17,733 nucleotides of DNA from an uncultured Oscillospiraceae bacterium (GTDB lineage: Bacteria > Bacillota > Clostridia > Oscillospirales > Oscillospiraceae), in assembly GCA_900759385.1 (NCBI GenBank), contig CAAEUZ010000079.1:1-17733 (forward strand), given 5' to 3'. A model generated the notes under the pieces. That model was not told the origin of the DNA, ran no database searches, and saw nothing but the letters and a program-made list of their open reading frames with translations. Position numbers and translations under genes: made by a program. Of the stretch, positions 6,680-14,240 are shown piece by piece (within the stretch, counting starts at the first letter, position 1; every line of letters starts with the position of its first letter).

Positions 6680-8524
6680 TTAAAACGGCCAGCTCGGGAA
6701 CCAGCGCAGGAAGGTGCGCGTGTACCAGACCGCAGTGCGCAGGCCGGTCAGCACCGGGTAGAAGGCCACGAACAGCCCCGCGCAAACGCCGGTGACGGCG
6801 TACATGTTCCGCCTCCACCAGGGCACGGCCAGCTCCCGGAGCCGGGACCAGACGTTGCAGAGCGCCAGCAGCAGGAAAACCTCGCTGGGGAAGTAGTGAT
6901 AGGCGAAGGTCAGCCTCGTCACCAGAACCCAGGGCAGCAGCTGCGCCAGGTAGCCGATGACGATGAAGGCGGCCTTCCCGTCGCGGTCCTTGACGGCGAA
7001 AATGCCGTTGGCGAAGATGGCCAGCAGCCCGGCCCAGCAGAAAACGGGGTTCAGGAAGGCGCCGAAGGCCATCTTGGTGCCGTCGTCAAAGTACTCCAGG
7101 TAGTAGAGTATGGGCCGCGCGTCCACCAGCCACTGGTACCAGCGCGAGGAGTACGGGTGCGTGCTCACAAGGTCGGAGTGATACTCCCACATGTAGACCT
7201 GGTTGTCCCAGACTATGTCGAAGTAGTCGCGGGTGAAGAACATGTCGATGCCGCCGGAGAGGCCCCGCGCCGTGCCGTAGTGGTAGTAGCTGACGTAGTA
7301 GATAATCAGCGGTATGGCGACGAAAAAGACCAGGCAGAAGGCGCAGTTGAGAAAGAACCGGGCGGCAAAGCGCGGCTTGCGCGCCTGCGTTATCCAGTAG
7401 ATCAGCCAGATTACGGCGAGCCCTGCGCCGGCGTATATGCATGTCCACTTGCTGGCCGCGCCCAGGCCGAAGAACACGCCCGAGAGCGCCAGATAGCGCC
7501 ACCTGCCCCCGCTCACGAACCTCCACATGAAGAGGTACATCAGCAGGATGAAGAACACGCTGTAGGTGTCTATGGTGGCGATGCGCGTCTGCACAAAGTG
7601 CATGAAGTCAAAGGCGAAGATGACCGTGCCGCAGGCCGCTATGGCGCTCGAGCGGGTCATGCGCCGGATGAAGACATAGAGTATGGGCAGCATCAGCACG
7701 CCGAAAAGGGTGCCCATGAAGCGCCAGCCGAAGGGCGTCATGCCGAAGAGGCGGATGCCGATGCCGATGATCTCCTTGCCCAGGGGCGGATGGGTGATCT
7801 CGTAGGGGTATACATTCTCGATGTGCTCGAGGGCGGTGCGGGCGTGGTATATCTCGTCGAAGTAGCTGCTGTTCATGTACGAGGGACGCACGGGGACGGT
7901 ATCCTGCTCGTCAAAGAGTGGTGCGCAGCCGGCGTCGTAGGAGAAATCAGCCGCGTCGAGCATGTTCCCCTCCGCGTCGTAGACCGCCACCTCGCCCAGG
8001 GAGAGCTCGGCGGAGGAGACGAGGCGGATATACCTCGCCGTGGTGTCCTCCACGCCCTCGGCCGCGAGGGAGTAGTCCAGCCACTTGAAGAGGTCCGCGT
8101 AGCCCTGCTCCAGGGCTCCAGCGTCGCGCCAGACCTCGCCGTCGTCGGAGAGCTGCATCTGGTACTGGCCGGTGTGCAGCCCGGCGTAATAGCGGATCAT
8201 GCCGATCTCGGTGTCCTCGCCGAGGTCTATGAGCGCGTACTGGCCGCGGTCGGTAAAGCGGCACCAGCTCTGCGGCGCGGTCATGTCGCCGAGGCCGGTG
8301 AAGGCCACCACGGCGTAACACACCGTTATGACCAGGCACAAGACGGCGTCCAGCCGTGTGAGACGCCCGGACCTGGCCTTAAAGGTGAACCTGGGACGCA
8401 GAACCCTGCCGGTGTCCGGGTTTTGCGGCAGGTGCGCGTCGGAAAAGGCGGGCATCCATCGCCGCGCGATCATTATTACAAAAAATGCCGCGAGAACGGG
8501 CAGTATATAGGTGAGCCAGCTCAT
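6680..8524 (-). CDS. PMT-family (GT39-like) glycosyltransferase with discoidin-like insert
   Basis: Polytopic GT-C enzyme that transfers a sugar from a polyprenyl-phosphate carrier to a protein or glycan on the outer membrane face. The 614-residue protein has a helix at about 3-20, a cytoplasmic basic loop, and a second helix at about 58-78. Residues of about 85-190 resemble an F5/8-type C (discoidin) domain: ALIDLGEDTEIGMIRYY, YQMQLSDDGEVWRD, ARYIRLVSSAELSLGEVAVYDAEG. Next come the PMT landmarks: YFDEIYHARTALE (221-232; acidic pair Asp 223-Glu 224), ITHPPLGKEIIGIGIRLFG (243-261) and many hydrophobic helices. Acceptor and sugar are unknown. GGGGGA precedes ATG 8524. The upstream gene is another GT-C protein 42 bases away, probably co-transcribed, and a separate TGGACA/TATAAT promoter sits in that gap. 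Confidence 0.92.
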   Translation of the reverse strand: MSWLTYILPVLAAFFVIMIARRWMPAFSDAHLPQNPDTGRVLRPRFTFKARSGRLTRLDAVLCLVITVCYAVVAFTGLGDMTAPQSWCRFTDRGQYALIDLGEDTEIGMIRYYAGLHTGQYQMQLSDDGEVWRDAGALEQGYADLFKWLDYSLAAEGVEDTTARYIRLVSSAELSLGEVAVYDAEGNMLDAADFSYDAGCAPLFDEQDTVPVRPSYMNSSYFDEIYHARTALEHIENVYPYEITHPPLGKEIIGIGIRLFGMTPFGWRFMGTLFGVLMLPILYVFIRRMTRSSAIAACGTVIFAFDFMHFVQTRIATIDTYSVFFILLMYLFMWRFVSGGRWRYLALSGVFFGLGAASKWTCIYAGAGLAVIWLIYWITQARKPRFAARFFLNCAFCLVFFVAIPLIIYYVSYYHYGTARGLSGGIDMFFTRDYFDIVWDNQVYMWEYHSDLVSTHPYSSRWYQWLVDARPILYYLEYFDDGTKMAFGAFLNPVFCWAGLLAIFANGIFAVKDRDGKAAFIVIGYLAQLLPWVLVTRLTFAYHYFPSEVFLLLALCNVWSRLRELAVPWWRRNMYAVTGVCAGLFVAFYPVLTGLRTAVWYTRTFLRWFPSWPF

Positions 8525-8565
8525 GTGCTTCCCCCTGTAGTTTATTGCGTGCGGGACATCATATT

Positions 8566-8594
8566 ATTATACACGTTCGCCGCGCCGATGTCCA
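8566..8594 (-). promoter_or_regulatory. internal promoter of the PMT gene
   Basis: Minus strand TGGACA (8594-8589), 17-base spacer, TATAAT (8571-8566). The -35 lies in the coding end of the upstream glycosyltransferase gene and the -10 overlaps its tandem stop codons (TAATAA). Predicted start is near 8559, about 35 bases before the PMT start. Confidence 0.55.
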
Positions 8595-9991
8595 GACGCG
8601 GCCGGCGCTGTCTTCCTGCCTCCCCGCACCAGGGCGCAGAGCCTTTTTATCCCCGCTGCGGCGAGCATGAGCAGGAAGGGCCAGACAAAATAGCGGTAAC
8701 GGGGCTGCACCTCTATGAAGAGGTAGACAAAGAAGTTGGCGAAAACCACGCCCCGCGCCGCGGTCTCGGCCCGGCTCTCGCGCCGCCCCAGGCAGCCGAT
8801 GAGGGCCAGGAGGGACGCGGCGGTGAAGAATATGCGCTCAAAAAAGCGCAGAGGGTAGATGTACTCGCTGGTGACGCCCAGCCAGGACTCCTCATAGGCG
8901 CCCCAGAAACGCTCGGTCTTGTCCCAGAAGAAGCCGAAGAGGTTTTCGCAGCTGCCCAGCGAGGCGCGGATGGCCTCCGCGGCCGCGGCACGGCGCGCTT
9001 CCGGGTCGGCGATGGAGAGGATGTACTCCATTTTCGGGTCGTAACGGCCCAGGGTGGCCGTGTCCAGGCCGAGGACGAATTTCCACTCCGGCACGGCGTT
9101 GCCCGCACCGCCCGGGGCGGCGCCGGAGAGGACGATGCCGGCCTTGAACAGGGCGGTGAAGAGCACGTATCCGGCGATGAGCGCGGCGAAGCGCAGCAGG
9201 AGCGGCCTCCAGCCCTCGCGCCGCTCAAGCAGGGGGAGCACCAGCGCCGCCAGCAGCCCGCAGAGCACCAGTATGGCCTCCGGCCGCATGAGGTTGCCAA
9301 AGGCGAGCGAGACGCCCGCCAGCGCGCCCCATTTCCAGCCGCCGCGCGCGCAGAGCAGCAGGGCGAGGGTGAGGAAGAAAAGCGAAATACACTGTCCCGT
9401 CAGCACGGGAGTGAGCAATACCGCGCCCGGGCACAGCGCGTACAGCGCCGCCGCGGCGAAGGCGCTCCCCGCGCCGGCAAAGCGCCGCGCGAGAAGGAAC
9501 ACGCACACGGCCGTCAGCGCGCCCCAGAGCGCGTTGAGCAGGCCCAGCGCAGTCACCCCGCCGCCGAGGGTGATGACCAGGGACTCGTAGAGCACAAACG
9601 GTATCTGATAGCCCCAGCGGGAGAAGTATTCGCCCGTCAGGGCCGCGGCGTCCCCGTTCGCCAGGGCTTCGGCAGCGAAGTACTGCAGCCCGAAGTCGCT
9701 GGCCGGGACGCTGTCCGCTTCCAGAACAAAGGCCGCGCGCACGGCAAAGGCCAGCAAGAAGGCCACGGCAGCCAGCGCCCGGCCGCGCAGGCGGTCAGTC
9801 AGGCGCGCGGCCAGCGGGCAGAGGGCGATCGCCAGGAGGGCGCCGCCGGCGCAGATGACCCATCCGCGCGTCTCCGGGTCGTTCAGCACGAAAACGCAGG
9901 CCGCGCGCAGCATGAGAGCGCAGCTCAGCGCGGCGGCCGCGGCCAGGGCCGTGTCCAGCCATATATGCGCTTTCAAGGGCCGGTTTTCCAC
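8567..9991 (-). CDS. GT-C membrane glycosyltransferase, ArnT/PMT_2-like
   Basis: Polytopic membrane protein of 474 residues with about ten or more Leu/Ala-rich helices and a C-terminal arginine-rich tail. The first outer loop has an acidic motif, SVPASDFGLQYFAAEALANGD (Asp 99), where GT-C enzymes keep their catalytic Asp/Glu, and LMRPEAILVL and VQPRYRYFVWPFLLML are typical of the glycosyltransferase 39/PMT_2 group. It probably moves a sugar from a polyprenyl-phosphate donor in envelope glycosylation, together with the PMT enzyme downstream. GTG 9991 is preferred: GGAGGT (10003-9998) is six bases upstream, while the GTG at 9997 directly abuts that site. A strong promoter lies at 10015-10043 and the gene ends in two TAA stops. 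Donor and acceptor are unknown. Confidence 0.85.
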   Translation of the reverse strand: MENRPLKAHIWLDTALAAAAALSCALMLRAACVFVLNDPETRGWVICAGGALLAIALCPLAARLTDRLRGRALAAVAFLLAFAVRAAFVLEADSVPASDFGLQYFAAEALANGDAAALTGEYFSRWGYQIPFVLYESLVITLGGGVTALGLLNALWGALTAVCVFLLARRFAGAGSAFAAAALYALCPGAVLLTPVLTGQCISLFFLTLALLLCARGGWKWGALAGVSLAFGNLMRPEAILVLCGLLAALVLPLLERREGWRPLLLRFAALIAGYVLFTALFKAGIVLSGAAPGGAGNAVPEWKFVLGLDTATLGRYDPKMEYILSIADPEARRAAAAEAIRASLGSCENLFGFFWDKTERFWGAYEESWLGVTSEYIYPLRFFERIFFTAASLLALIGCLGRRESRAETAARGVVFANFFVYLFIEVQPRYRYFVWPFLLMLAAAGIKRLCALVRGGRKTAPAASGHRRGERV

Positions 9992-10014
9992 ACCCACACC
10001 TCCTGTGGTGTAAC

Positions 10015-10043
10015 ATTATATCGCCGACTTCACGCTCTGGCAA
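10015..10043 (-). promoter_or_regulatory. sigma-A-type promoter of the glycosyltransferase pair
   Basis: Minus strand TTGCCA (10043-10038), 17-base spacer, TATAAT (10020-10015). The -35 and spacing are identical to the ABC operon promoter, including the flanking TTTGCTTGCCA. Predicted start is near 10008, so the leader is only about 17 bases and carries the ribosome binding site. Confidence 0.7.
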
Positions 10044-10076
10044 GCAAAATAGCTCCAGCATAGGGGCCCAGACAGC

Positions 10077-10106
10077 TTGACATAAAGCTTTGGAGTGGTG
10101 TAAAAT
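10077..10106 (+). promoter_or_regulatory. promoter of rny
   Basis: TTGACA (10077-10082), 18-base spacer, TAAAAT (10101-10106). It diverges from the glycosyltransferase promoter; predicted start is near 10113, giving a leader of about 115 bases. Confidence 0.6.
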
Positions 10107-10131
10107 GACGTGATAATATTGCGGGGGTAAT

Positions 10132-10184
10132 GGGGAAACCCCTTTGATATTAATATTAACACGGCTGTGCCGCACGCACACCGT
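10132..10184 (+). other. structured 5' leader of rny
   Basis: Two small hairpins: GGGG-AAA-CCCC-TTT (10132-10145), and ACGG-(c)-TGTGC-CGCAC-GCACA-CCGT (10161-10184) followed by TATTGTTCT. Between them is AT-rich GATATTAATATTAAC. Rest of the gap up to 10227: only a GGGAGG (about 14 bases before the start) is recognised. A role in control of rny is speculative. Confidence 0.3.
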
Positions 10185-10227
10185 TATTGTTCTATCCTGA
10201 AAAGAAAGGGAGGCGTATACTGAAACC

Positions 10228-11778
10228 ATGACTTTATGGGAAATACTCGGCGCCGTGGTCGCAGCGATCGTGGTGCTGGTCATAGGATTCCTGCTGGGCA
10301 TCATGTACCGTAAAAAGGTAGCCGAGCGCGAGATATCCAGCGCGGAGGAAGAGGCCAAGCGCATCATCAACGAGTCCATCAAGGCCGCCGAGAGCAAAAA
10401 ACGCGAGGCCCTGGTCGAAGCGCGCGAAGAGATACACAAGAACCGCACGGAATATGAGCGCGAGGTCAAGGAGCGCCGCAGCGAGCTCTCCAAGCAGGAA
10501 AGGCGCCTGCAGCAGAAAGAGGAGAATCTCGACCGCAAGACCGACGCCCTGGAGAAGAAGACCGAGAGCCTCAACCAGAAGCTGAGCCAGGCCGAGGCCA
10601 TGCAGGAGGAGGTCCGTCTCGTCAAGAAGAGCCAGCTCGAGATGCTCGAGAAGATCTCCGGCTACACGCAGGAGGAGGCCAAGCAGTACCTGATCTCCAA
10701 CATCGAGACCGAGGTCACGCACGAGATGGCCGCCAAGGTGCGCGAGGTCGAGGCCAAGTACAAGGACGAGGCCGACGAGCGCGCCCGCGAGATTATCGCC
10801 ACCGCCATCCAGCGCTGCGCGGCCGATCACGCCAGCGAGATAACCGTATCCGTCGTACCACTCCCCAACGACGAGATGAAGGGACGCATTATAGGACGAG
10901 AGGGACGCAACATTCGTTCCATCGAAACGCTCACCGGCTGCGATTTAATTATCGACGACACGCCGGAGACCATCACCGTGTCCAGCTTTGACCCCGTGAG
11001 GCGCGAGGTGGCGCGCATAGCGCTCGAACGCCTCATCCAGGACGGACGCATCCACCCGGCCCGCATCGAGGAGATGGTGGCCAAGGCCCAGCGCGAGGTC
11101 AACGCGACCATCAAGGCCGAGGGCGAGCGCGCCGCGTTCGAGACCAACATCCACGGCCTGCACCCGGAGATCATCCGCCTGCTCGGCCGCATGAAGTACC
11201 GCACCAGCTACGGGCAGAACGTCCTCAACCATTCCATCGAGGTCGCCCATATCGCCGGCCTGCTGGCCGCGGAGCTCGGCGTCGATGTGCAGACCGCCAA
11301 GCGCGCCGGCCTGCTGCATGACCTGGGCAAGAGCATCGACCACGAGGTCGAGGGCAGCCACGTCACCATCGGTGTGGACATCGCCCGCAAGTACAAGGAG
11401 TCGCCCGAGGTCATACACGCCATTGAGGCCCACCACGGCGACGTTGAAGCCCACAGCGTCATCGCCTGTCTCGTGCAGGCGGCGGACGCCATCTCCGCCT
11501 CCCGCCCCGGGGCCAGGCGCGAGAACATCGAGAACTACGTCAAACGCCTCGAGAAGCTCGAGGAGGTCACGCGCAGCTTCCCCGGTATCGACAGCTGCTA
11601 CGCTATCCAGGCCGGCCGAGAAATCCGCGTGATGGTCAAGCCCGACGAGGTCAGCGAGGACCAGATGGTCCTGCTCGCGCGTGATATAGCCAAGAAGATC
11701 GAGAGCGAGCTCACCTATCCCGGCCAGATAAAGGTCCACGTCCTGCGCGAGACCAAGGCCGTGGAGTACGCAAAATAG
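10228..11778 (+). CDS. rny: ribonuclease Y
   Basis: Membrane-anchored endoribonuclease that starts bulk mRNA decay in many Firmicutes. The 516-residue protein has the full family layout: one N-terminal helix (about 6-25), a long charged coiled coil (about 33-190, Glu/Lys/Arg-rich with repeats such as QKEENLDRKTDALEKKTESL), a KH RNA-binding domain with GxxG as IIGREGRNI (GREG at 223-226), and an HD domain with AGLLHDLGKSIDHE (His 364-Asp 365) and HAIEAHHGDVEAHS. Length is as expected (about 515-520). The GGGAGG upstream is about 14 bases from ATG 10228, unusually far, but no nearer in-frame start exists and the N-terminal helix supports this one. It has its own promoter at 10077. Confidence 0.97.
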   Translation: MTLWEILGAVVAAIVVLVIGFLLGIMYRKKVAEREISSAEEEAKRIINESIKAAESKKREALVEAREEIHKNRTEYEREVKERRSELSKQERRLQQKEENLDRKTDALEKKTESLNQKLSQAEAMQEEVRLVKKSQLEMLEKISGYTQEEAKQYLISNIETEVTHEMAAKVREVEAKYKDEADERAREIIATAIQRCAADHASEITVSVVPLPNDEMKGRIIGREGRNIRSIETLTGCDLIIDDTPETITVSSFDPVRREVARIALERLIQDGRIHPARIEEMVAKAQREVNATIKAEGERAAFETNIHGLHPEIIRLLGRMKYRTSYGQNVLNHSIEVAHIAGLLAAELGVDVQTAKRAGLLHDLGKSIDHEVEGSHVTIGVDIARKYKESPEVIHAIEAHHGDVEAHSVIACLVQAADAISASRPGARRENIENYVKRLEKLEEVTRSFPGIDSCYAIQAGREIRVMVKPDEVSEDQMVLLARDIAKKIESELTYPGQIKVHVLRETKAVEYAK

Positions 11779-11839
11779 TTTTTTAGAGGGGGGATTTTCC
11801 CCCTTCCCACCCTGCGCGCCGCTGCGGCGCGGAATACGG

Positions 11840-11870
11840 CATCGGCCCGGAGCTCTGCCCCGGGCCGATG
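11840..11870 (+). terminator. hairpin after rny
   Basis: CATCGGCCCGG (11840-11850), nine-base loop, CCGGGCCGATG (11860-11870): a perfect 11-bp stem followed by ATTTATG, only a weak T-run. A smaller GGGGG-CCCCC hairpin lies at 11788-11803. The ribosome binding site of the next gene starts a few bases later, so partial read-through into the GIY-YIG gene is likely. Confidence 0.5.
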
Positions 11871-11892
11871 ATTTATGCGGAGGACGTTTATT

Positions 11893-12237
11893 ATGGGAAA
11901 AGACAAGAGAAGAGAGCTCATGGACGCATACAGGAACCGGCACCCCGAGATGGGCGTCATCGCCATACGCTGCACTGCCACGGGCGATGCCTTCTTCGGC
12001 GCTTCCAAGGACACCAGGGCCGACATAAACAGCAACAGGTTCAAGCTCTCATCCGGAAGCCACCGCAACCGGGAGCTGATGGGGCTCTGGGACAGGTACG
12101 GCGCGGACGCGTTTGAATTCTCCGTCGAGCGGGTCCTGGATTACGAGGACCCGGCCGAGGATCACTCCGACGAGCTGGAGCTGCTCACGGAGGAGTGCCT
12201 GGAGGCGCACCCGGGCTCCGGGAGGATATGGAGATGA
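11893..12237 (+). CDS. GIY-YIG nuclease-family small protein, degenerate motif
   Basis: A 114-residue protein that resembles small stand-alone GIY-YIG proteins of Firmicutes: GVIAIRCTATGDAFFGASKD (21-40) takes the place of the GIY and YIG strands, followed by NSNRFKLSSGSHRNRELMGLWDRYGADAFEFSVERVLDYE (47-85), where R49, the GSH-N element and W-YG-D-F-F pattern are kept. In this copy the GIY strand is GVI and YIG is FFG, so the catalytic tyrosines are absent; nuclease activity is doubtful. Function of the small group is unknown to me. ATG 11893 is chosen because GGAGG lies nine bases upstream; an in-frame ATG at 11875 precedes that site. It follows rny on the same strand and its stop overlaps a possible small frame starting at 12234. 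Confidence 0.75.
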   Translation: MGKDKRRELMDAYRNRHPEMGVIAIRCTATGDAFFGASKDTRADINSNRFKLSSGSHRNRELMGLWDRYGADAFEFSVERVLDYEDPAEDHSDELELLTEECLEAHPGSGRIWR

Positions 12238-12377
12238 GCGCGGACGCCGACGGCGCGCTCAAATTCACTTTTTCGACACCTGGACGCGGAAAACAGGCGA
12301 TTGTGTGCGTTTTAACAGAGAAAGATGACCAAATTCGAGCGAATGCCACTATACAAAAGCGGATGGGCCTGCTATAA
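12234..12377 (+). CDS. possible small protein, 47 residues, unrecognised
   Basis: ATG 12234 overlaps the stop of the GIY-YIG gene (ATGA) and has GGAGG eight bases upstream, which favours coupled translation. The product begins MSADADGALKFTFSTPGRG and ends ATIQKRMGLL. Against it: the region is more AT-rich than its neighbours, and the frame runs into the promoter of the next gene, whose TATAAT supplies the stop codon. I do not recognise the protein. It may equally be non-coding. Confidence 0.25.
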   Translation: MSADADGALKFTFSTPGRGKQAIVCVLTEKDDQIRANATIQKRMGLL

Positions 12378-12378
12378 T
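12350..12378 (+). promoter_or_regulatory. promoter of the pyrophosphatase gene
   Basis: TATACA (12350-12355), 17-base spacer, TATAAT (12373-12378). Predicted start is near 12385, giving a leader of about 90 bases that begins directly with GC-rich hairpins. Confidence 0.6.
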
Positions 12379-12396
12379 ACATGGCGGATTGAGTAG

Positions 12397-12440
12397 CGCG
12401 CGGCACGCCTGTGGCCGCGCGTGCGCGGCCTCTGCCGCGC
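12397..12440 (+). promoter_or_regulatory. mutually exclusive hairpins in the pyrophosphatase leader
   Basis: Hairpin A: CGCGCGGC (12397-12404) with GCCGCGCG (12414-12421). Hairpin B: GCGCGGC (12423-12429) with GCCGCGC (12434-12440), four-base loop, followed by TTTGAG. A third hairpin GGCCGCG-CGTG-CGCGGCC (12413-12430) uses the 3' arm of A and the 5' arm of B and so excludes both. The layout resembles an attenuator, but the T-run after B is only three bases. Confidence 0.35.
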
Positions 12441-12473
12441 TTTGAGAACAGATTGAGAGTGAGGAGCGATCCC

Positions 12474-14090
12474 ATGGGCGATATATACGTTACCGGCCAC
12501 CGCAACCCAGACACAGATTCCATAGTCGCAGCCATAGCTTACGCCAACCTGCAGAACGCCATGGGCGACCGCTCATACAAAGCGGTGCGCATAGGCACCA
12601 TCAATGACGAGACTGCGCGTCTGCTGGCCCGCTTCGGCATGGAGGAGCCGCCCTTCATAAAGAACATGCGCACGCAGGTCTGCGACCTGGACTACGACCG
12701 CACGCCGGCGCTCAACCGCTCCGTGCCCCTTGACCTGGCCTGGCGCACCATGCGCGACGGCGAGGTCAGCGTGGTGCCCATCGTGCAGGAGGACGGCCGC
12801 CTGTTCGGCATGCTCTCCGCGGGCGACATCGCCAGCTATGACATGCAGACCATCGCGGAAAACCGCATTGACGACGTGCCGCTGTTCAACCTGCTCAGCG
12901 TGCTGGAAGGCACCCTGGTCAACGAGCTCAACTGCACGGTGAGCAGCGTCTCCGGCGAGCTGTACATAGCCCTGCCCCAGAATTTCAACGACCCGGCCCT
13001 GACCAACCAGGACACCATCCTCATCTGCGGCGAGCAGCCGGAGATCATAGAGCGGGCCATAGCCAGCGGCGTGCGCTGCCTCATCATCTGCCGCGCCACG
13101 CTCAGAAGCGAGTGGGCCGAAGCGGGCAGCGACATCTGCGTCATCTCCACGCCGCTCTCGGCGCGCCGCGTCTCGCGCATAATATATCAGGCCCTGCCCG
13201 TGGAGCGCATAATAGAGCCCAACAAGGACATCGTGGCCTTCCATCTGAGCGACTATCTCGACGACGTGCGCGAGATAATGCTCAAGAGCCGCTTCCGCAG
13301 CTACCCCGTGCTGGACGGGGACGACCAGGTGATGGGCACCATCTCGCGCTTCCACCTGCTGCGCCCGCGGCGCAAACAGGTGGTGCTGGTTGACCACAAC
13401 GAGGCCGCGCAGTCCGTGCCCGGCCTGAACCAGGTGGAAATCCTGGAGATTATAGACCACCACCGCCTGGCCGATATCCAGACCACGCAGCCCATCCGCG
13501 TCCGCAACGAGCCGGTGGGCAGCACCAACACCATCCTGACCGCCATGTACCAGGAGCGCGGCGTGGTGCCAAGCCCCAAGACAGCGGGGCTGATGGCGGG
13601 GGCCATACTCTCCGACACGGTCATGTTCAAGTCGCCCACCTGCACCAAGCGCGACATCGCCATGGCCGAGCGCCTGGCGCGCATAGCCGGCGTCTCCCTC
13701 GACGAGATAGGCAAGGAGCTCTACGCCGCCGGCAGCAACGACTCCAAGAGCGCGGAGGAGCTCTTCAACTCCGACTACAAGCAGTTCCACATCGCCGAGC
13801 AGAACATAGGCGTGAGCCAGATAACATGCGTGGACGCCGACCACCTGCTCGCGCGCAAGGACGAATTCCTCTCGCTCATGGCCACTCTCAAGGAGAAGCG
13901 GGAGTTCGACATGGTGATACTCATGATCACCGACGTGCTGCAGGAGGGCTCGCACATCTTCTACGTCGGCAACGACGACACCATCCGGCAGGCCTTCAAC
14001 AAGGAACCGCACGACAACTACCTCTTCCTCAAGGGTGTCATGAGCCGCAAAAAGCAGATTATCCCCATGCTGACCGCCCTGTGGGGCTGA
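12474..14090 (+). CDS. CBS/DRTGG-domain manganese-dependent inorganic pyrophosphatase (family II)
   Basis: Splits pyrophosphate to two phosphates in the cytosol, driving biosynthetic reactions. The 538-residue length fits the regulated CBS-type members, not the 310-residue simple form. Order seen: DHH half-site GHRNPDTDS (8-16), first CBS motif (about 75-125, VSVVPIVQEDGRLFGMLSAGDI), DRTGG-like domain (about 135-250), second CBS motif (VREIMLKSRFRSYPVLDGDDQVMGTISRFHLL), then the rest of DHH with DHNE (307-310) and DHH (328-330), SDTVMFKSPT, and the DHHA2 domain ending in SRKKQIIP, the substrate-binding signature. CBS domains in this family bind adenine nucleotides and tune activity. ATG 12474 is chosen for GAGGAG seven bases upstream; a longer frame to 12411 has no site and lies in leader hairpins. 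Own promoter and terminator-like hairpin, so probably monocistronic. Confidence 0.95.
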   Translation: MGDIYVTGHRNPDTDSIVAAIAYANLQNAMGDRSYKAVRIGTINDETARLLARFGMEEPPFIKNMRTQVCDLDYDRTPALNRSVPLDLAWRTMRDGEVSVVPIVQEDGRLFGMLSAGDIASYDMQTIAENRIDDVPLFNLLSVLEGTLVNELNCTVSSVSGELYIALPQNFNDPALTNQDTILICGEQPEIIERAIASGVRCLIICRATLRSEWAEAGSDICVISTPLSARRVSRIIYQALPVERIIEPNKDIVAFHLSDYLDDVREIMLKSRFRSYPVLDGDDQVMGTISRFHLLRPRRKQVVLVDHNEAAQSVPGLNQVEILEIIDHHRLADIQTTQPIRVRNEPVGSTNTILTAMYQERGVVPSPKTAGLMAGAILSDTVMFKSPTCTKRDIAMAERLARIAGVSLDEIGKELYAAGSNDSKSAEELFNSDYKQFHIAEQNIGVSQITCVDADHLLARKDEFLSLMATLKEKREFDMVILMITDVLQEGSHIFYVGNDDTIRQAFNKEPHDNYLFLKGVMSRKKQIIPMLTALWG

Positions 14091-14114
14091 GAGCCGCACG
14101 GCGGAGCATATATG

Positions 14115-14144
14115 CCGTCCCCTCCCGCAGCCGGGAGGGGACGG
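14115..14144 (+). terminator. terminator hairpin after the pyrophosphatase gene
   Basis: CCGTCCCCTCCC (14115-14126), loop GCAGCC, GGGAGGGGACGG (14133-14144): a perfect 12-bp stem 25 bases after the stop, followed by GGCTCTTTC. The stem is very strong, the T-run weak. Confidence 0.65.
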
Positions 14145-14185
14145 GGCTCTTTCAGAGCAGAAATACATGCAGGGCGAAAAAGTGC

Positions 14186-14213
14186 TTGACAAATCGGGAG
14201 GCGTGTGTATAAT
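14186..14213 (+). promoter_or_regulatory. promoter of the Trp T-box operon
   Basis: TTGACA (14186-14191), 16-base spacer, TATAAT (14208-14213). The -10 sits in the palindrome GTGTGTA-TAAT-TACACAC (14203-14220). Predicted start is near 14220. Confidence 0.75.
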
Positions 14214-14240
14214 TACACACATCAAGTACATAATGATTAA

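Noticed and set aside
6626..10063. 1145-codon open frame on the plus strand
   Set aside because: It lies antisense to two well-supported membrane glycosyltransferase genes, has low-complexity Gly/Ala/Val/Glu/His/Arg composition typical of shadows in GC-rich DNA, crosses their intergenic region and promoters, and has no ribosome binding site or family motif.
12411..12473. N-terminal extension of the pyrophosphatase
   Set aside because: Arg/Pro-rich translation of leader hairpins, no ribosome binding site; MGDIYVTGHRNPDTD at 12474 is the family-like start.
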